A stretch of DNA of 64,000 nt from Streptomyces sp. CHD11 (GTDB taxonomy: Bacteria; Actinomycetota; Actinomycetes; Streptomycetales; Streptomycetaceae). The notes beneath the pieces are model-generated. The model worked only from the letters and a program-made list of their open reading frames with translations, was not told the DNA's origin and did no database searches. Numbering within the stretch: position 1 is the first letter of the stretch; every line of letters starts with the position of its first letter. Made by a program: the position numbers and the translations under genes. This document shows positions 52,609 to 59,796 of the stretch, in pieces. Location: positions 166,117-230,116 of the forward strand of contig NZ_JABTTS010000007.1 in assembly GCF_018638295.1 (NCBI RefSeq). Direction: 5' to 3'.

Positions 52609-53577
52609 TCAGGCCGGGGCGGGAGCGCGGCGGGCGCGGGGGACCTCGACGCGGTTGCAGTACGGCAGATCGTCGACGGGGCGGTCGGTACAGAACCGGG
52701 CGATCAGGTCCGCCGACTCCTCCCGGCGCTCGACCGTCACCAGATGGTCCGCCTCCCGGACGGTGGTGAACAACGCCCCCGGCATCGTCGCGGCGAGCTC
52801 CCGGCCCATCTGCGGGGTGCACAGGGTGTCGTACTCGCCGGTGAACACCAGGGACGGCACGGCGGGGACCGGCAGCGGCCGGTAGCAGCCGTGCGTCATC
52901 AGCCGGGTGTTGTGCTCGACCGCCTTGCGGATGTCGTCCGGCGTCTGGTTCATGAACTGGTGCTGGAGCAGCCGGGCCACGGCCGCGTGCCTGCGGACCC
53001 TGCCGGCCTCCGGGTTGGACATGAACAGCCGCACCAGCCCGTCGGCGGCCTGCTCGATGTCGCCCCGCGCGAGCGTCCGGGACAGCCGCGGCACGGCCTC
53101 GCTGTAGAGCTCGGGCAGCCGGATCGCCGCGGCGGCGAAGATGGCGCGGCGGACGGACTCCGGGTGGCGCTGGGCGAAGCGCAGACCGACGACCTCACCG
53201 AAGCAGCCGCCGAACAGGTTCACCTCGGGCATGTCGACGACCGTCAGCATGTGCTGGACCGCGTCGGCGAGGAAGTCGATGTCGTAGCCGGCCGGAAGGA
53301 AGTCCGAACCGCCGTAGCCGGGAAGGTCCACGGTGATCAGCGTGCACAGCGGCGCCAGCCACTTCTCGTGGCTCTGCCAGGAGTACCGGTCCTGCGACGA
53401 GCCGCCGAGCAGCAGCAACGGCGCGGTCCGCGGGGCTCGTTGACGGACGATCCGGCACGTGTACGCGAATCCCCCGAAGACGAGCCTGTGTTCCTCCGCC
53501 TGCTCCGGCGCTGGAGGAAGGGGCCCGGAGTGCCCCGTACGGGGCGGGTCCTGGGCGGCGATGACGGCAGTGCGCAT
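52609..53577 (-). CDS. Alpha/beta hydrolase with Cys at the nucleophile position
   Basis: The 322-residue protein has an alpha/beta fold: LLLLGGSSQDRYSW oxyanion region and VDLPGYGGSD. The nucleophile elbow is LFGGCFGE, so Cys125 replaces the usual Ser. Acid D250 is in FTGEYDTL, and H278 is in READHLVTV. Cys-His-Asp triads occur in dienelactone hydrolases and PHA synthases, so activity may be acyl transfer or hydrolysis of an activated ester. I use the ATG at 53577 because GGAG is well placed; an upstream ATG (53619) would add 14 residues. Its 3' end abuts the long terminator. Confidence 0.85.
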   Translation of the reverse strand: MRTAVIAAQDPPRTGHSGPLPPAPEQAEEHRLVFGGFAYTCRIVRQRAPRTAPLLLLGGSSQDRYSWQSHEKWLAPLCTLITVDLPGYGGSDFLPAGYDIDFLADAVQHMLTVVDMPEVNLFGGCFGEVVGLRFAQRHPESVRRAIFAAAAIRLPELYSEAVPRLSRTLARGDIEQAADGLVRLFMSNPEAGRVRRHAAVARLLQHQFMNQTPDDIRKAVEHNTRLMTHGCYRPLPVPAVPSLVFTGEYDTLCTPQMGRELAATMPGALFTTVREADHLVTVERREESADLIARFCTDRPVDDLPYCNRVEVPRARRAPAPA

Positions 53578-53867
53578 GAGCGGCTCCGGGAAAGGCGCAG
53601 CGACGGGGAACCGCTCCATGATTACCAGGAACCACCTATTTAGGACGCAATCACTCAATCATGGGCGATGCGGTCAAAAGTGCTCACGGTCCACGGCGCT
53701 CGGGAGACGTGTCGCGGATTGCTGTCGATCACGCGCACGGAGGGAGGGAAGTGCCGGCGGATGATCCGGCAGTCGTACCGGTGACCCGACGGCCGTGCCG
53801 GATGCCGGGCTGTCGGCGCTCCGTGTGAACGCCGGAACGGACCTGTACGGCCCCGGTGAAGGTGGGG

Positions 53868-53914
53868 CGCCCCCGGCAGGACTCGAACCTGCGGCCAAGC
53901 GCTTAGAAGGCGCT
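53868..53914 (-). tRNA. 3' half of tRNA-Arg(TCT), probable integration attachment site
   Basis: Read on the minus strand, the segment has an anticodon arm AGCGC-CTTCTAA-GCGCT with anticodon TCT. The variable loop is followed by a T arm GCAGG-TTCGAGT-CCTGC, the 3' acceptor strand CGGGGGC and discriminator G. The matching 5' acceptor (GCCCCCG) and D arm are missing; unrelated sequence joins just upstream of the anticodon stem. Such 3' tRNA halves are left where integrative elements insert. The orientation implies that the element extends rightward, with the intact tRNA beyond the window. Confidence 0.72.
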
Positions 53915-54017
53915 TGGCGCGTTCGCTCGCGAGCGGCCGCTGACCTGGGCAGCAACCCCTTCCCCTGGCAGCTCGTCACCTGCCGTCGACACGCATTCGA
54001 CAGGGCCCGAAGTCGGT

Positions 54018-54215
54018 CTACGGCCTCCGGTAGGCCGAAGGTTCGACACCCGCTTCCGGTTTCCTGCTGAAGGACACGAAGGCGGGGTGCTCAGGGTCTC
54101 CTACCTGCATGAGGGCGAAGAGGTCAAGATCGTGGTTCGCGAACCTGTGGAGGTACTGGAGGAACAGCTCCAACTCTTCGTCCGACAGCCGCTCATCGTG
54201 CCGCTCGTTTCGCAT
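54018..54215 (-). CDS. Small acidic helical protein of accessory element
   Basis: The 65-residue protein has an amphipathic helix DEELELFLQYLHRFANHDLDLF followed by a short beta-like end. It lacks a signal peptide or known motif. Similar proteins of about 70 residues occur in streptomycete plasmids and integrative elements (from memory). It lies 49 bp downstream of the GntR gene on the same strand and close to the tRNA fragment. Confidence 0.6.
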   Translation of the reverse strand: MRNERHDERLSDEELELFLQYLHRFANHDLDLFALMQVGDPEHPAFVSFSRKPEAGVEPSAYRRP

Positions 54216-54264
54216 GAGGCCACGATACGAGCCGAGGGGTTACGGCATCAGCGGCCTTGTCCCG

Positions 54265-55020
54265 CTAGCGATTGATCGGGATCTCGTAGACGATCTCGCA
54301 GTGAGCGGCGGGCACGACGATGTCCGCCGTCTCCACGGGCCGCCCCTGGTCGCTGTAGTACGTCCGTCGGATGTGCGTGACGAGTGCGGCCTTCTGGATG
54401 CCGAGTAGCGACGCCTCCTCGGCGGTCGCCTGCCGCGGCTCCGGTTGCTCCACTGCGTGGCCGACGGTGATGCCGATCGCGGCCATGCGGTTCACGACGC
54501 CCGCCCCTGCGTGGGGCCCTCCCTCGGGGAGGACGACGAGAGTGCCGGCCGTAAGGTCGTACGGCTCCCAACTCGTCGACAGCTGCACGGGCCTGCCGTC
54601 CGCCAGGAACTCGTATGTCGTACGGACGCATAGCTCGCCCTCGTCAATGCCGAGCCGTGCCGCGATCTCCGCCGGCGCCGGCACCTTGGCGTCAGTCCGG
54701 CTCTCCCAGTCCCCTTGCCTGCCGACGGCCTTCATGTCCGCGCGGAAGGGCGAGCCGTCGGGCTGCTCGCGCGCCGAGGAACGGACCACCCGTACGCGCT
54801 GCCGCGGCTCGGCGACATACGTGCCCGATCCGGCACGACCCTCCAGCACGCCTTGGGAGATCAACAACTCCTGAGCCCGGCGGACCACGTTCTCGCCCAC
54901 GCCGCACTCTTCGCCGATCTGGGCGCGGGAGGGCAGGCGGTCTCCCGGCTCCCACACGTGCTCCGCGATCCGCCGCCGTAGTTCGTCGGCGATGCGGAGA
55001 TAGGGCGGCTGCTCAGACAT
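54265..55020 (-). CDS. GntR/UTRA-family repressor (KorSA-like)
   Basis: The 251-residue regulator has an N-terminal winged helix (YLRIADELRRRIAEHVWEPG, DRLPSRAQIGEECGVGENVVRRAQ, GSGTYV) and a C-terminal UTRA ligand domain (ADGRPVQLSTSWEPYDL and VTHIRRTYYSDQGRPVETADIV). GntR proteins of this type control transfer and excision genes in Streptomyces integrative plasmids. It is divergent from the six-gene operon, and two palindromes lie between them, so it probably represses both directions. Confidence 0.87.
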   Translation of the reverse strand: MSEQPPYLRIADELRRRIAEHVWEPGDRLPSRAQIGEECGVGENVVRRAQELLISQGVLEGRAGSGTYVAEPRQRVRVVRSSAREQPDGSPFRADMKAVGRQGDWESRTDAKVPAPAEIAARLGIDEGELCVRTTYEFLADGRPVQLSTSWEPYDLTAGTLVVLPEGGPHAGAGVVNRMAAIGITVGHAVEQPEPRQATAEEASLLGIQKAALVTHIRRTYYSDQGRPVETADIVVPAAHCEIVYEIPINR

Positions 55021-55029
55021 ATGGAAAAT

Positions 55030-55060
55030 CTAGTCCACTAGCTCTAACCTAGTTAACTAG
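55030..55060. promoter_or_regulatory. Paired GntR operators
   Basis: CTAGTCCACTAG (55030-55041) and CTAGTTAACTAG (55049-55060) share CTAGT-NN-ACTAG and are 19 bp apart centre to centre. They fill the 78-bp gap between the GntR start and the divergent operon and overlap both likely promoters. Confidence 0.8.
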
Positions 55061-55098
55061 CTTCACTCAAAGTGATCGCTGGTGACGGAGGCTGCCCT

Positions 55099-55377
55099 GT
55101 GCCCGCTTCGGGAGTTAGCGCGGCGGCCCTCGCCGCCCGGCTGTCCGCCCTCGGGCTGCTCACGCGAGTGGAGGAACACCCCCGGCACACGTCGGTGGAA
55201 GCGGAGGTGCCGGACGCGCTCTCCGCCGAGTCATGGCGGGAGGTCCTGGACGTGGTGGCGGAAGCCGACCGCTTCGGCCTCCTCGCCACCAGCATGAACG
55301 GCCGCACCCTCTGGGCGGTCGTACGCAAAACGGTCCCCACGACGGGCGATGTCGGGGGACCGGGCCATCAGCGATAG
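55099..55377 (+). CDS. Small hypothetical protein, first gene of accessory operon
   Basis: The 92-residue protein starts at the GTG at 55099, which has GGAGG 7 bp upstream; an earlier in-frame GTG (55072) lacks one. It has an alternating helix/strand pattern (AALAARLSALGLLTRVEEH; ESWREVLDVVAEADRFGLL) without a known domain. It opens an operon of overlapping genes ending at 57149, controlled by the paired palindromes. Confidence 0.65.
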   Translation: MPASGVSAAALAARLSALGLLTRVEEHPRHTSVEAEVPDALSAESWREVLDVVAEADRFGLLATSMNGRTLWAVVRKTVPTTGDVGGPGHQR

Positions 55378-55389
55378 GAGCTGATCAGC

Positions 55390-55686
55390 GTGCTCAACCG
55401 TATCCGCCAGCTTGTCGCCCTCACCAGAGGGCGAAAGGGCCGGCATCGCCGCTCGTTACCGCCCCTGCCAGGCTCCTCCACCACCCCGGACGCGCCCACG
55501 CTCAGTCTGTGCCGTATCTCCGACGCCTCCGACAGCGCACCGCGCCGGTATTCGCTCGCGGGCGAGGACGTCGCGCTCGTCCGTCCGTACGTTCTGGCCT
55601 GGGAGCAGCGTGCCCGACCCCGTCCGGTGGTCGTCTCTCCCCGTCTGTCGGCTGAAGCCTGGTCGGCCCTCGCGGGGGTCCGATGA
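55390..55686 (+). CDS. Small basic hypothetical protein
   Basis: The 98-residue protein has a very basic N-terminus (RIRQLVALTRGRKGRHRR), a proline-rich middle and a conserved-looking end GEDVALVRPYVLAWEQRARP. Proteins with this last segment are frequent next to transfer genes of Streptomyces integrative elements, as far as I recall. The GTG start follows AGGAG by 9 bp. The stop overlaps the next start (ATGA). Confidence 0.65.
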   Translation: MLNRIRQLVALTRGRKGRHRRSLPPLPGSSTTPDAPTLSLCRISDASDSAPRRYSLAGEDVALVRPYVLAWEQRARPRPVVVSPRLSAEAWSALAGVR

Positions 55687-55889
55687 TGTCTTCTCGCCGA
55701 CAACCGCACGTTTCGAGCGCCTCGCCCGTCCCCTACCGCTCGGCCCACTGCCGCATCGGAACCCACCTCGCCTGTGCGGACTTCGCTCCCGCTCCGCCCC
55801 CGGTGGGCCTCCCCGTCATCTACGAGAGCTGTGACTGCCCTTGCCACCTGGTGGCGGAACAGGCTGCCCCCACGGAGGTGAACCGGTGA
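55683..55889 (+). CDS. Small Cys/His-containing hypothetical protein
   Basis: The 68-residue protein contains HCRIGTHLACADF and ESCDCPCHLV. The cluster of His and Cys residues could bind zinc. It is joined by ATGA and GTGA overlaps to its neighbours, so it is certainly part of the operon. The function is unknown. Confidence 0.62.
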   Translation: MMSSRRQPHVSSASPVPYRSAHCRIGTHLACADFAPAPPPVGLPVIYESCDCPCHLVAEQAAPTEVNR

Positions 55890-56110
55890 AGGGCGGGAGC
55901 CCCGGCGGCATGCTGGTCGCCCACATCGAAATCACCTCGACCACAGTGCAACGCGGCGACATCATCCAACTCGGCGGCCGGCCCTGCCGCGTGCACGACC
56001 TCTTTCAGCTTCCGGGCGGAGCCAAGCAACTGGTCCTCGACTCGGGCGAGCTGCTGACCATCCACACGCGGACCCGGCTCCTCGCCGTACGGCCGCTGAG
56101 AAGGCGGTGA
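55886..56110 (+). CDS. Small beta-rich hypothetical protein
   Basis: The 74-residue protein has a KOW/SH3-like pattern (TTVQRGDIIQLGGRPCRVHDLF; KQLVLDSGELLTIH). It could be a nucleic-acid-binding barrel, but this is guesswork. The GTG start overlaps the previous stop, and its stop overlaps the GTG of the second GntR gene. Confidence 0.65.
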   Translation: MKGGSPGGMLVAHIEITSTTVQRGDIIQLGGRPCRVHDLFQLPGGAKQLVLDSGELLTIHTRTRLLAVRPLRRR

Positions 56111-56850
56111 CGGAGGCCATGCCTTCCCGCCATCACGAGATCGCCGACGAACTGAGACGCAAGATCACGGCGGGCGGCTTGAAGGCCGGCGAACGCTTGC
56201 CCTCCGAAGCCGAATTGGCCGACGGGTACAAGGTCAGCACGGTCACGCTGCGGCGCGCACTGGCCGTGCTCCAGGGCGAAGGCCTCGTCGACAAGATCCA
56301 CGGAAAGGGCAACTTCGTCCGCCGCCCTCACCGCAAGACGGTGTACGTCGGCGGCTGGGGCACGCTGGACCCCTGGACCGCCGCCGAAGCCTCTCTGCGC
56401 GTCTCGGTCCGAAGTACGACGGTGCAGGCTCACGGGCACCTCACGACCCTGCTCAAGGTGCCGACGGGCAGCCTCCTCGCCGAGTTCTTCTGCGTCAGCC
56501 TCGAAGGAGACGCCCCGCACGGGATGGCCCACATCTACATCCCGCGTGACCTGGTCCCGGCCGGGGTGTTCGACGACGAGTCCGTGTGTAGGGAGGCGGT
56601 GTCGAGATTTGCCGTCCTCGGCCCACCGCCGGCCACCATCCGGGAGACGGTGTGCGCTCGCCCGCCGACACCTGACGAGACCTCGGCCCTCCGGATCAGC
56701 TCAGCCTCACCCGTCCTCGCGATCACCCGCGCCGCGACCGACCCCACCGGCCGCATCGTCGAAGCCGCCCACCTGGTGTTCCCCGGGGACCGCGTCGACG
56801 TGGTCTTCACCACCCACCACACGACCGACGAAAGGCAGAGGCAAGGATGA
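56107..56850 (+). CDS. Second GntR/UTRA-family regulator
   Basis: The 247-residue protein has a winged helix (EIADELRRKITAGGLKAGER, LPSEAELADGYKVSTVTLRRAL, GKGNFV) and a UTRA domain (GSLLAEFFCVSLEGDAPHGM; IVEAAHLVFPGDRVDVVF). It differs from the divergent GntR in effector residues, so it may sense another ligand. It sits inside the operon that the other GntR probably represses. Confidence 0.87.
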   Translation: MTEAMPSRHHEIADELRRKITAGGLKAGERLPSEAELADGYKVSTVTLRRALAVLQGEGLVDKIHGKGNFVRRPHRKTVYVGGWGTLDPWTAAEASLRVSVRSTTVQAHGHLTTLLKVPTGSLLAEFFCVSLEGDAPHGMAHIYIPRDLVPAGVFDDESVCREAVSRFAVLGPPPATIRETVCARPPTPDETSALRISSASPVLAITRAATDPTGRIVEAAHLVFPGDRVDVVFTTHHTTDERQRQG

Positions 56851-57149
56851 CGGCACGTAATGAACTGCGGCTCCTCCCTTGGTCGGGATCGGAGGGCAAG
56901 CCCTGCTACCTGAGTACCGATGACTGGGGCGGCTTCATGGCCCGCTTGGCCGACGGCATCGAGGCAGACCAACTCGACTCGGCTGCAGACCTGTTAGAGG
57001 AGGCCTCCGAAACCCTCGACGACGATGACGCGGATCCGCAGGAAGTGCAGCTCCTGGCACAAGAACTCACCGGAGCCCTGCGAGATGTCCTCCGCGTCGC
57101 GACCAGCCGCGGTCACCGCCTAGCAGCGAGCGAACCACGCAGCATCTGA
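56847..57149 (+). CDS. Small acidic helical protein, last gene of accessory operon
   Basis: The 100-residue protein has a beta start (ELRLLPWSGSEGKPCYLS) and long acidic helices (LDSAADLLEEASETLDDDDA; QLLAQELTGALRDVLRVA). It overlaps the GntR stop by ATGA. A hairpin follows 46 bp downstream. The function is unknown. Confidence 0.65.
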   Translation: MTARNELRLLPWSGSEGKPCYLSTDDWGGFMARLADGIEADQLDSAADLLEEASETLDDDDADPQEVQLLAQELTGALRDVLRVATSRGHRLAASEPRSI

Positions 57150-57194
57150 ACGAGGGGGCGTGAGCGGCGCCCGCCCTCGACAGGCCTCCCCGGC

Positions 57195-57232
57195 GGGAGG
57201 GGAACCCGAGCACAGACCCGGGCTCCCCTCCC
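57195..57232 (+). terminator. Terminator of accessory operon
   Basis: GGGAGGGGAACCCG (57195-57208) pairs with CGGGCTCCCCTCCC (57219-57232) with one mismatch and a 10-base loop. Confidence 0.75.
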
Positions 57233-57389
57233 CGTCCCGTTCTATGCGTGCCCCGTGGGGGCGATGCCCCGGGCGAACGGCTGTGTTGGGCCCTCGTCTG
57301 GCCAGGTTGCTATCACCGTGATTCCCTGCCGCGGCCCGCCCGGTCTGCTGCGTTTGTGGTGCGACGTTGAGGCGAAGGGCGTCTTGTCG

Positions 57390-57953
57390 TTAGGAGGCGT
57401 CAAGACTGCTCGCACCCTGCACAACGGACTGAGCAACGTTGGTGAAGGTGTAGACATGACTGTGAGCGGTGTTCAGGGCGGCATCGAAAGTTTCGCTTGC
57501 GCGGTGGAGTTCTTGTGCTGCGCTCTCGGTCGCGTACGCCCAACGCCACTGCATTGCGGCAGTGAGACATCTGTCAACGGCGTTGAATAGCTCGGCGGCG
57601 GCCGCTGTCGCCGTCTCTGGGCTGTCGATACGCACTGACCAGAGGGTGCGTCGGGCGGCAATGACATGGGGGACGACGTCTTCGTTAAGTTGTTCGTACG
57701 CCCTGTCCACTACTTCAGGGCCGGCTTGCGACAGGCATCGTCCTGCTGACTCAAGACCATCGAGAGCAGCTTGGGCGGAATCTAGATAAAGCGCATAGGT
57801 GGTCCGTTGGTTCTCGCGCAGCCACCGATCCCGTTCGGCAGTCGATTGGGCTCGGTGTTGCCATCGCAGAGACCACCAAGTCAGCGTGCTTGCTGTACCG
57901 GTGGCGATGGCTCCGGTCAAAGCACCGAGCACCGCTGCCCAACCCTGGTCCAT
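57390..57953 (-). CDS. Hypothetical membrane-anchored helical protein
   Basis: The 187-residue protein begins with a probable membrane helix (WAAVLGALTGAIATGTASTL). A charged juxtamembrane stretch and a long helical bundle follow (ENQRTTYALYLDSAQAALDGL; HRASETFDAALNTAHSHVY). The start at 57953 is chosen because the hydrophobic helix directly follows; the upstream in-frame extension lacks character. No family is recognised. Such one-helix, four-helix-bundle proteins are frequent in accessory regions. Confidence 0.6.
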   Translation of the reverse strand: MDQGWAAVLGALTGAIATGTASTLTWWSLRWQHRAQSTAERDRWLRENQRTTYALYLDSAQAALDGLESAGRCLSQAGPEVVDRAYEQLNEDVVPHVIAARRTLWSVRIDSPETATAAAAELFNAVDRCLTAAMQWRWAYATESAAQELHRASETFDAALNTAHSHVYTFTNVAQSVVQGASSLDAS

Positions 57954-58194
57954 AGATGGATAGATGCCCGCCTTAGCGCAGTACGAAGCAGTAGTGCCAG
58001 CTCGGAGCCCTGAGCTTGGAAGCTTTAGTTTCTTGTCGGCGGTTGCTGCGCCGACCTGCGGTGGAGTGGTGTTGGAGCCTGGTCGCACCCGGGGCCAGTC
58101 CCCGCTGTTCTCTGTGGTTCCCCGCAGGATCTGGCTGCCAATGGCACGGTCCCTTCGCCTGGAACGTCCCTTGGCGGAGCTGGGGCCCCGGAGT

Positions 58195-58313
58195 GTCTGA
58201 GCCTCAGCCGACGACAGTCAGCCACGACGGCGAGCGCACCGACCGACCACGCACGCGTATGCCTCGCCGCACCCCCACCGGCCTCAGCCACGCTGCCATG
58301 TCGTCGACCAGGG
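58195..58313. repeat. 119-bp direct repeat, copy 1
   Basis: The sequence from GTCTGAGCCTCAGCCGACGA to a GACCAGG end recurs at 59117-59234 with about 85 percent agreement by eye. The best-conserved core is GACAGTCAGCCACGACGGCG followed by GACCGACCACGCACGCGTAT. It lies in the gene-poor stretch 57954-58513, where I see no convincing coding frame. Confidence 0.8.
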
Positions 58314-58513
58314 CGAGCCGCGCCGGCGGAAGCGTGGCGGTGAGACCTTGACTGATGACCTCTTCGTCCCGAAGCAACTTGGGTGGGGGTGCTGCCTTGG
58401 GCTGGTGTCTCTCTCACCTGCGTCGATGGTCCGCAGGCGTCCGCGCTTGTCCGCCGCTGTCTGTCGGGGTTGTCACGCAATTAGACACTCACCCAGCAGG
58501 CGCTATGCGAGCT

Positions 58514-58846
58514 TCAGTCGCCCGCGAACCACAGGTAACTGCCTGGAGTGGCTGCGCACTCGCCCAGCATCCTCGCTAGGTCGTCCAATGCGGCGAGCTG
58601 ACGCTCGTCACTGCATCGTTGCTTCAGATCGCCAATCTCACGGACGGCGGCTGCGGCCTCCTGCTCGTTCATCAACGTATCCCCGTACAGATCGACGGCA
58701 GTGAGCCTCCCGGGTACGCCGAGGAGCTGAAGCGAGCCGAGCGCATCGGCCAGAGCGTCGCCATGCCCGTAGGAGCTCTGCAAGAGCGTCGCACGCCAGT
58801 TCTTGCGTGCCGGCCGTGATGAGTGCAGCTCCAGATCAATCCCCAT
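58514..58846 (-). CDS. Small soluble hypothetical protein between direct repeats
   Basis: The 110-residue protein begins MGIDLELHSSRPARKNWRAT and contains helical segments SSYGHGDALADALGSLQLLG and EAAAAVREIGDLKQRC. It has no signal peptide or known motif. Its codon use looks real in this frame. It lies between the two copies of the 119-bp repeat and may be cargo of the unit they bound. Confidence 0.6.
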   Translation of the reverse strand: MGIDLELHSSRPARKNWRATLLQSSYGHGDALADALGSLQLLGVPGRLTAVDLYGDTLMNEQEAAAAVREIGDLKQRCSDERQLAALDDLARMLGECAATPGSYLWFAGD

Positions 58847-59116
58847 GCCTCATGATGCACACGCTGTGCTGTTGGACAGCTGTTCGTGACCTGCGCGGCC
58901 ACACGTGGTCAAGGCCCTTCGCTCACAGGTGTCTTCTTGCCCTGGGTCTTGCCGGGGATCTTGGTGACCTGCGTTTTCCCTGCTCAGAGGCAGTGGGCTC
59001 GTGCGCTTGGTGGTCATCGTTGGTCGTCATTGGCCACTGCCGAGCGACCTCGGACGGCCCAGAGACGGCCCAGCTCTGCCGCACTTGACTGACGGTCGGC
59101 ACCTGCGATGCGCCCC

Positions 59117-59234
59117 GTCTGTGCCTCAGCCGACGACAGTCAGCCACGACGGCGAGAACACTGACCGACCACGCACGCGTATGCTCCACTGCACCCCACC
59201 GGCCTCAGTCACGTTGCTAACACCGTTGACCAGA
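59117..59234. repeat. 119-bp direct repeat, copy 2
   Basis: This is the second copy of 58195-58313, in the same orientation and 922 bp downstream. The flanking stretch 58847-59503 otherwise holds no gene I can support. Confidence 0.8.
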
Positions 59235-59503
59235 GAGCCACGACGGCCAGCCCGCCACGACGAAGCCTGAGCCATCAGTTTGGGAAGCTCGTGTCTCCCT
59301 ACCCACATCGCCTCGCTGGCCCGCGGCCATGGGCGCTGGCTCTCTGGTGGGCGCCACTTGATTCCCCGCTCTTCCCCTTCGCTCCCCGTACAACCTGGCA
59401 TGTGTCTGGCACGATCCCTTCGTCCCCGAACTACCTGGCATTCGTCGTGTGATCACGATGGCCGCATCCAGGGCAAGCCGGCCGTCGAGCAGAGGTCCAG
59501 CCG

Positions 59504-59659
59504 CTACTCTCTCGTCTCGCCCTCGGCTTCGGCCGACGCGCGGCGCTTGCGCCAAGCCCGAGTGGTGGCTCCTGCTACTCCTGCCGTGACGATCTGGACG
59601 GGAAGTTCTGTGAGCAGTCCCGTGAGAGCGAGGTCGAAGAGGTGCTGGACGGTGTTCAT
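59504..59659 (-). CDS. 51-residue hydrophobic protein
   Basis: The ATG at 59659 is preceded by AGGAG at a spacing of 8. The product begins MNTVQHLFDLALTGLLTELP, continues VQIVTAGVAGATTRAW and ends in a basic-acidic tail RKRRASAEAEGETRE. It is one amphipathic and one hydrophobic helix with positive charge after the helix, as in small membrane peptides or type I toxin-like proteins. It is divergent from the sigma-like chimera across 137 bp. The function is unknown. Confidence 0.6.
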   Translation of the reverse strand: MNTVQHLFDLALTGLLTELPVQIVTAGVAGATTRAWRKRRASAEAEGETRE

Positions 59660-59796
59660 CGGCTGGGCTCCTGGGCGTTCAGGATGGTTGGTGACGGATT
59701 TACGTTCTTGGAGTGGCTGAGGGCTGGTCTACTTGTTCGGGGCTTCGCTGGGATAAGCCCGGATAACCCGGGTTGTTCGCTGGACAGGAGGACTGT

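Noticed and set aside
53915..54017. A second tRNA or the missing 5' half of tRNA-Arg
   Set aside because: I searched for a GCCCCCG acceptor and D arm. The sequence has only partial GCCC similarity and no foldable D arm.
53940..54062. tRNA-like GGTTCGACACCCGC element on the plus strand
   Set aside because: The T stem does not pair, and the stretch is the 3' end of the small minus-strand gene at 54018-54215.
58025..58480. 151-codon minus-strand frame through direct-repeat copy 1
   Set aside because: Its resemblance to the frame at 58923-59189 comes only from the shared repeat. It has no ribosome site and no coherent protein pattern.
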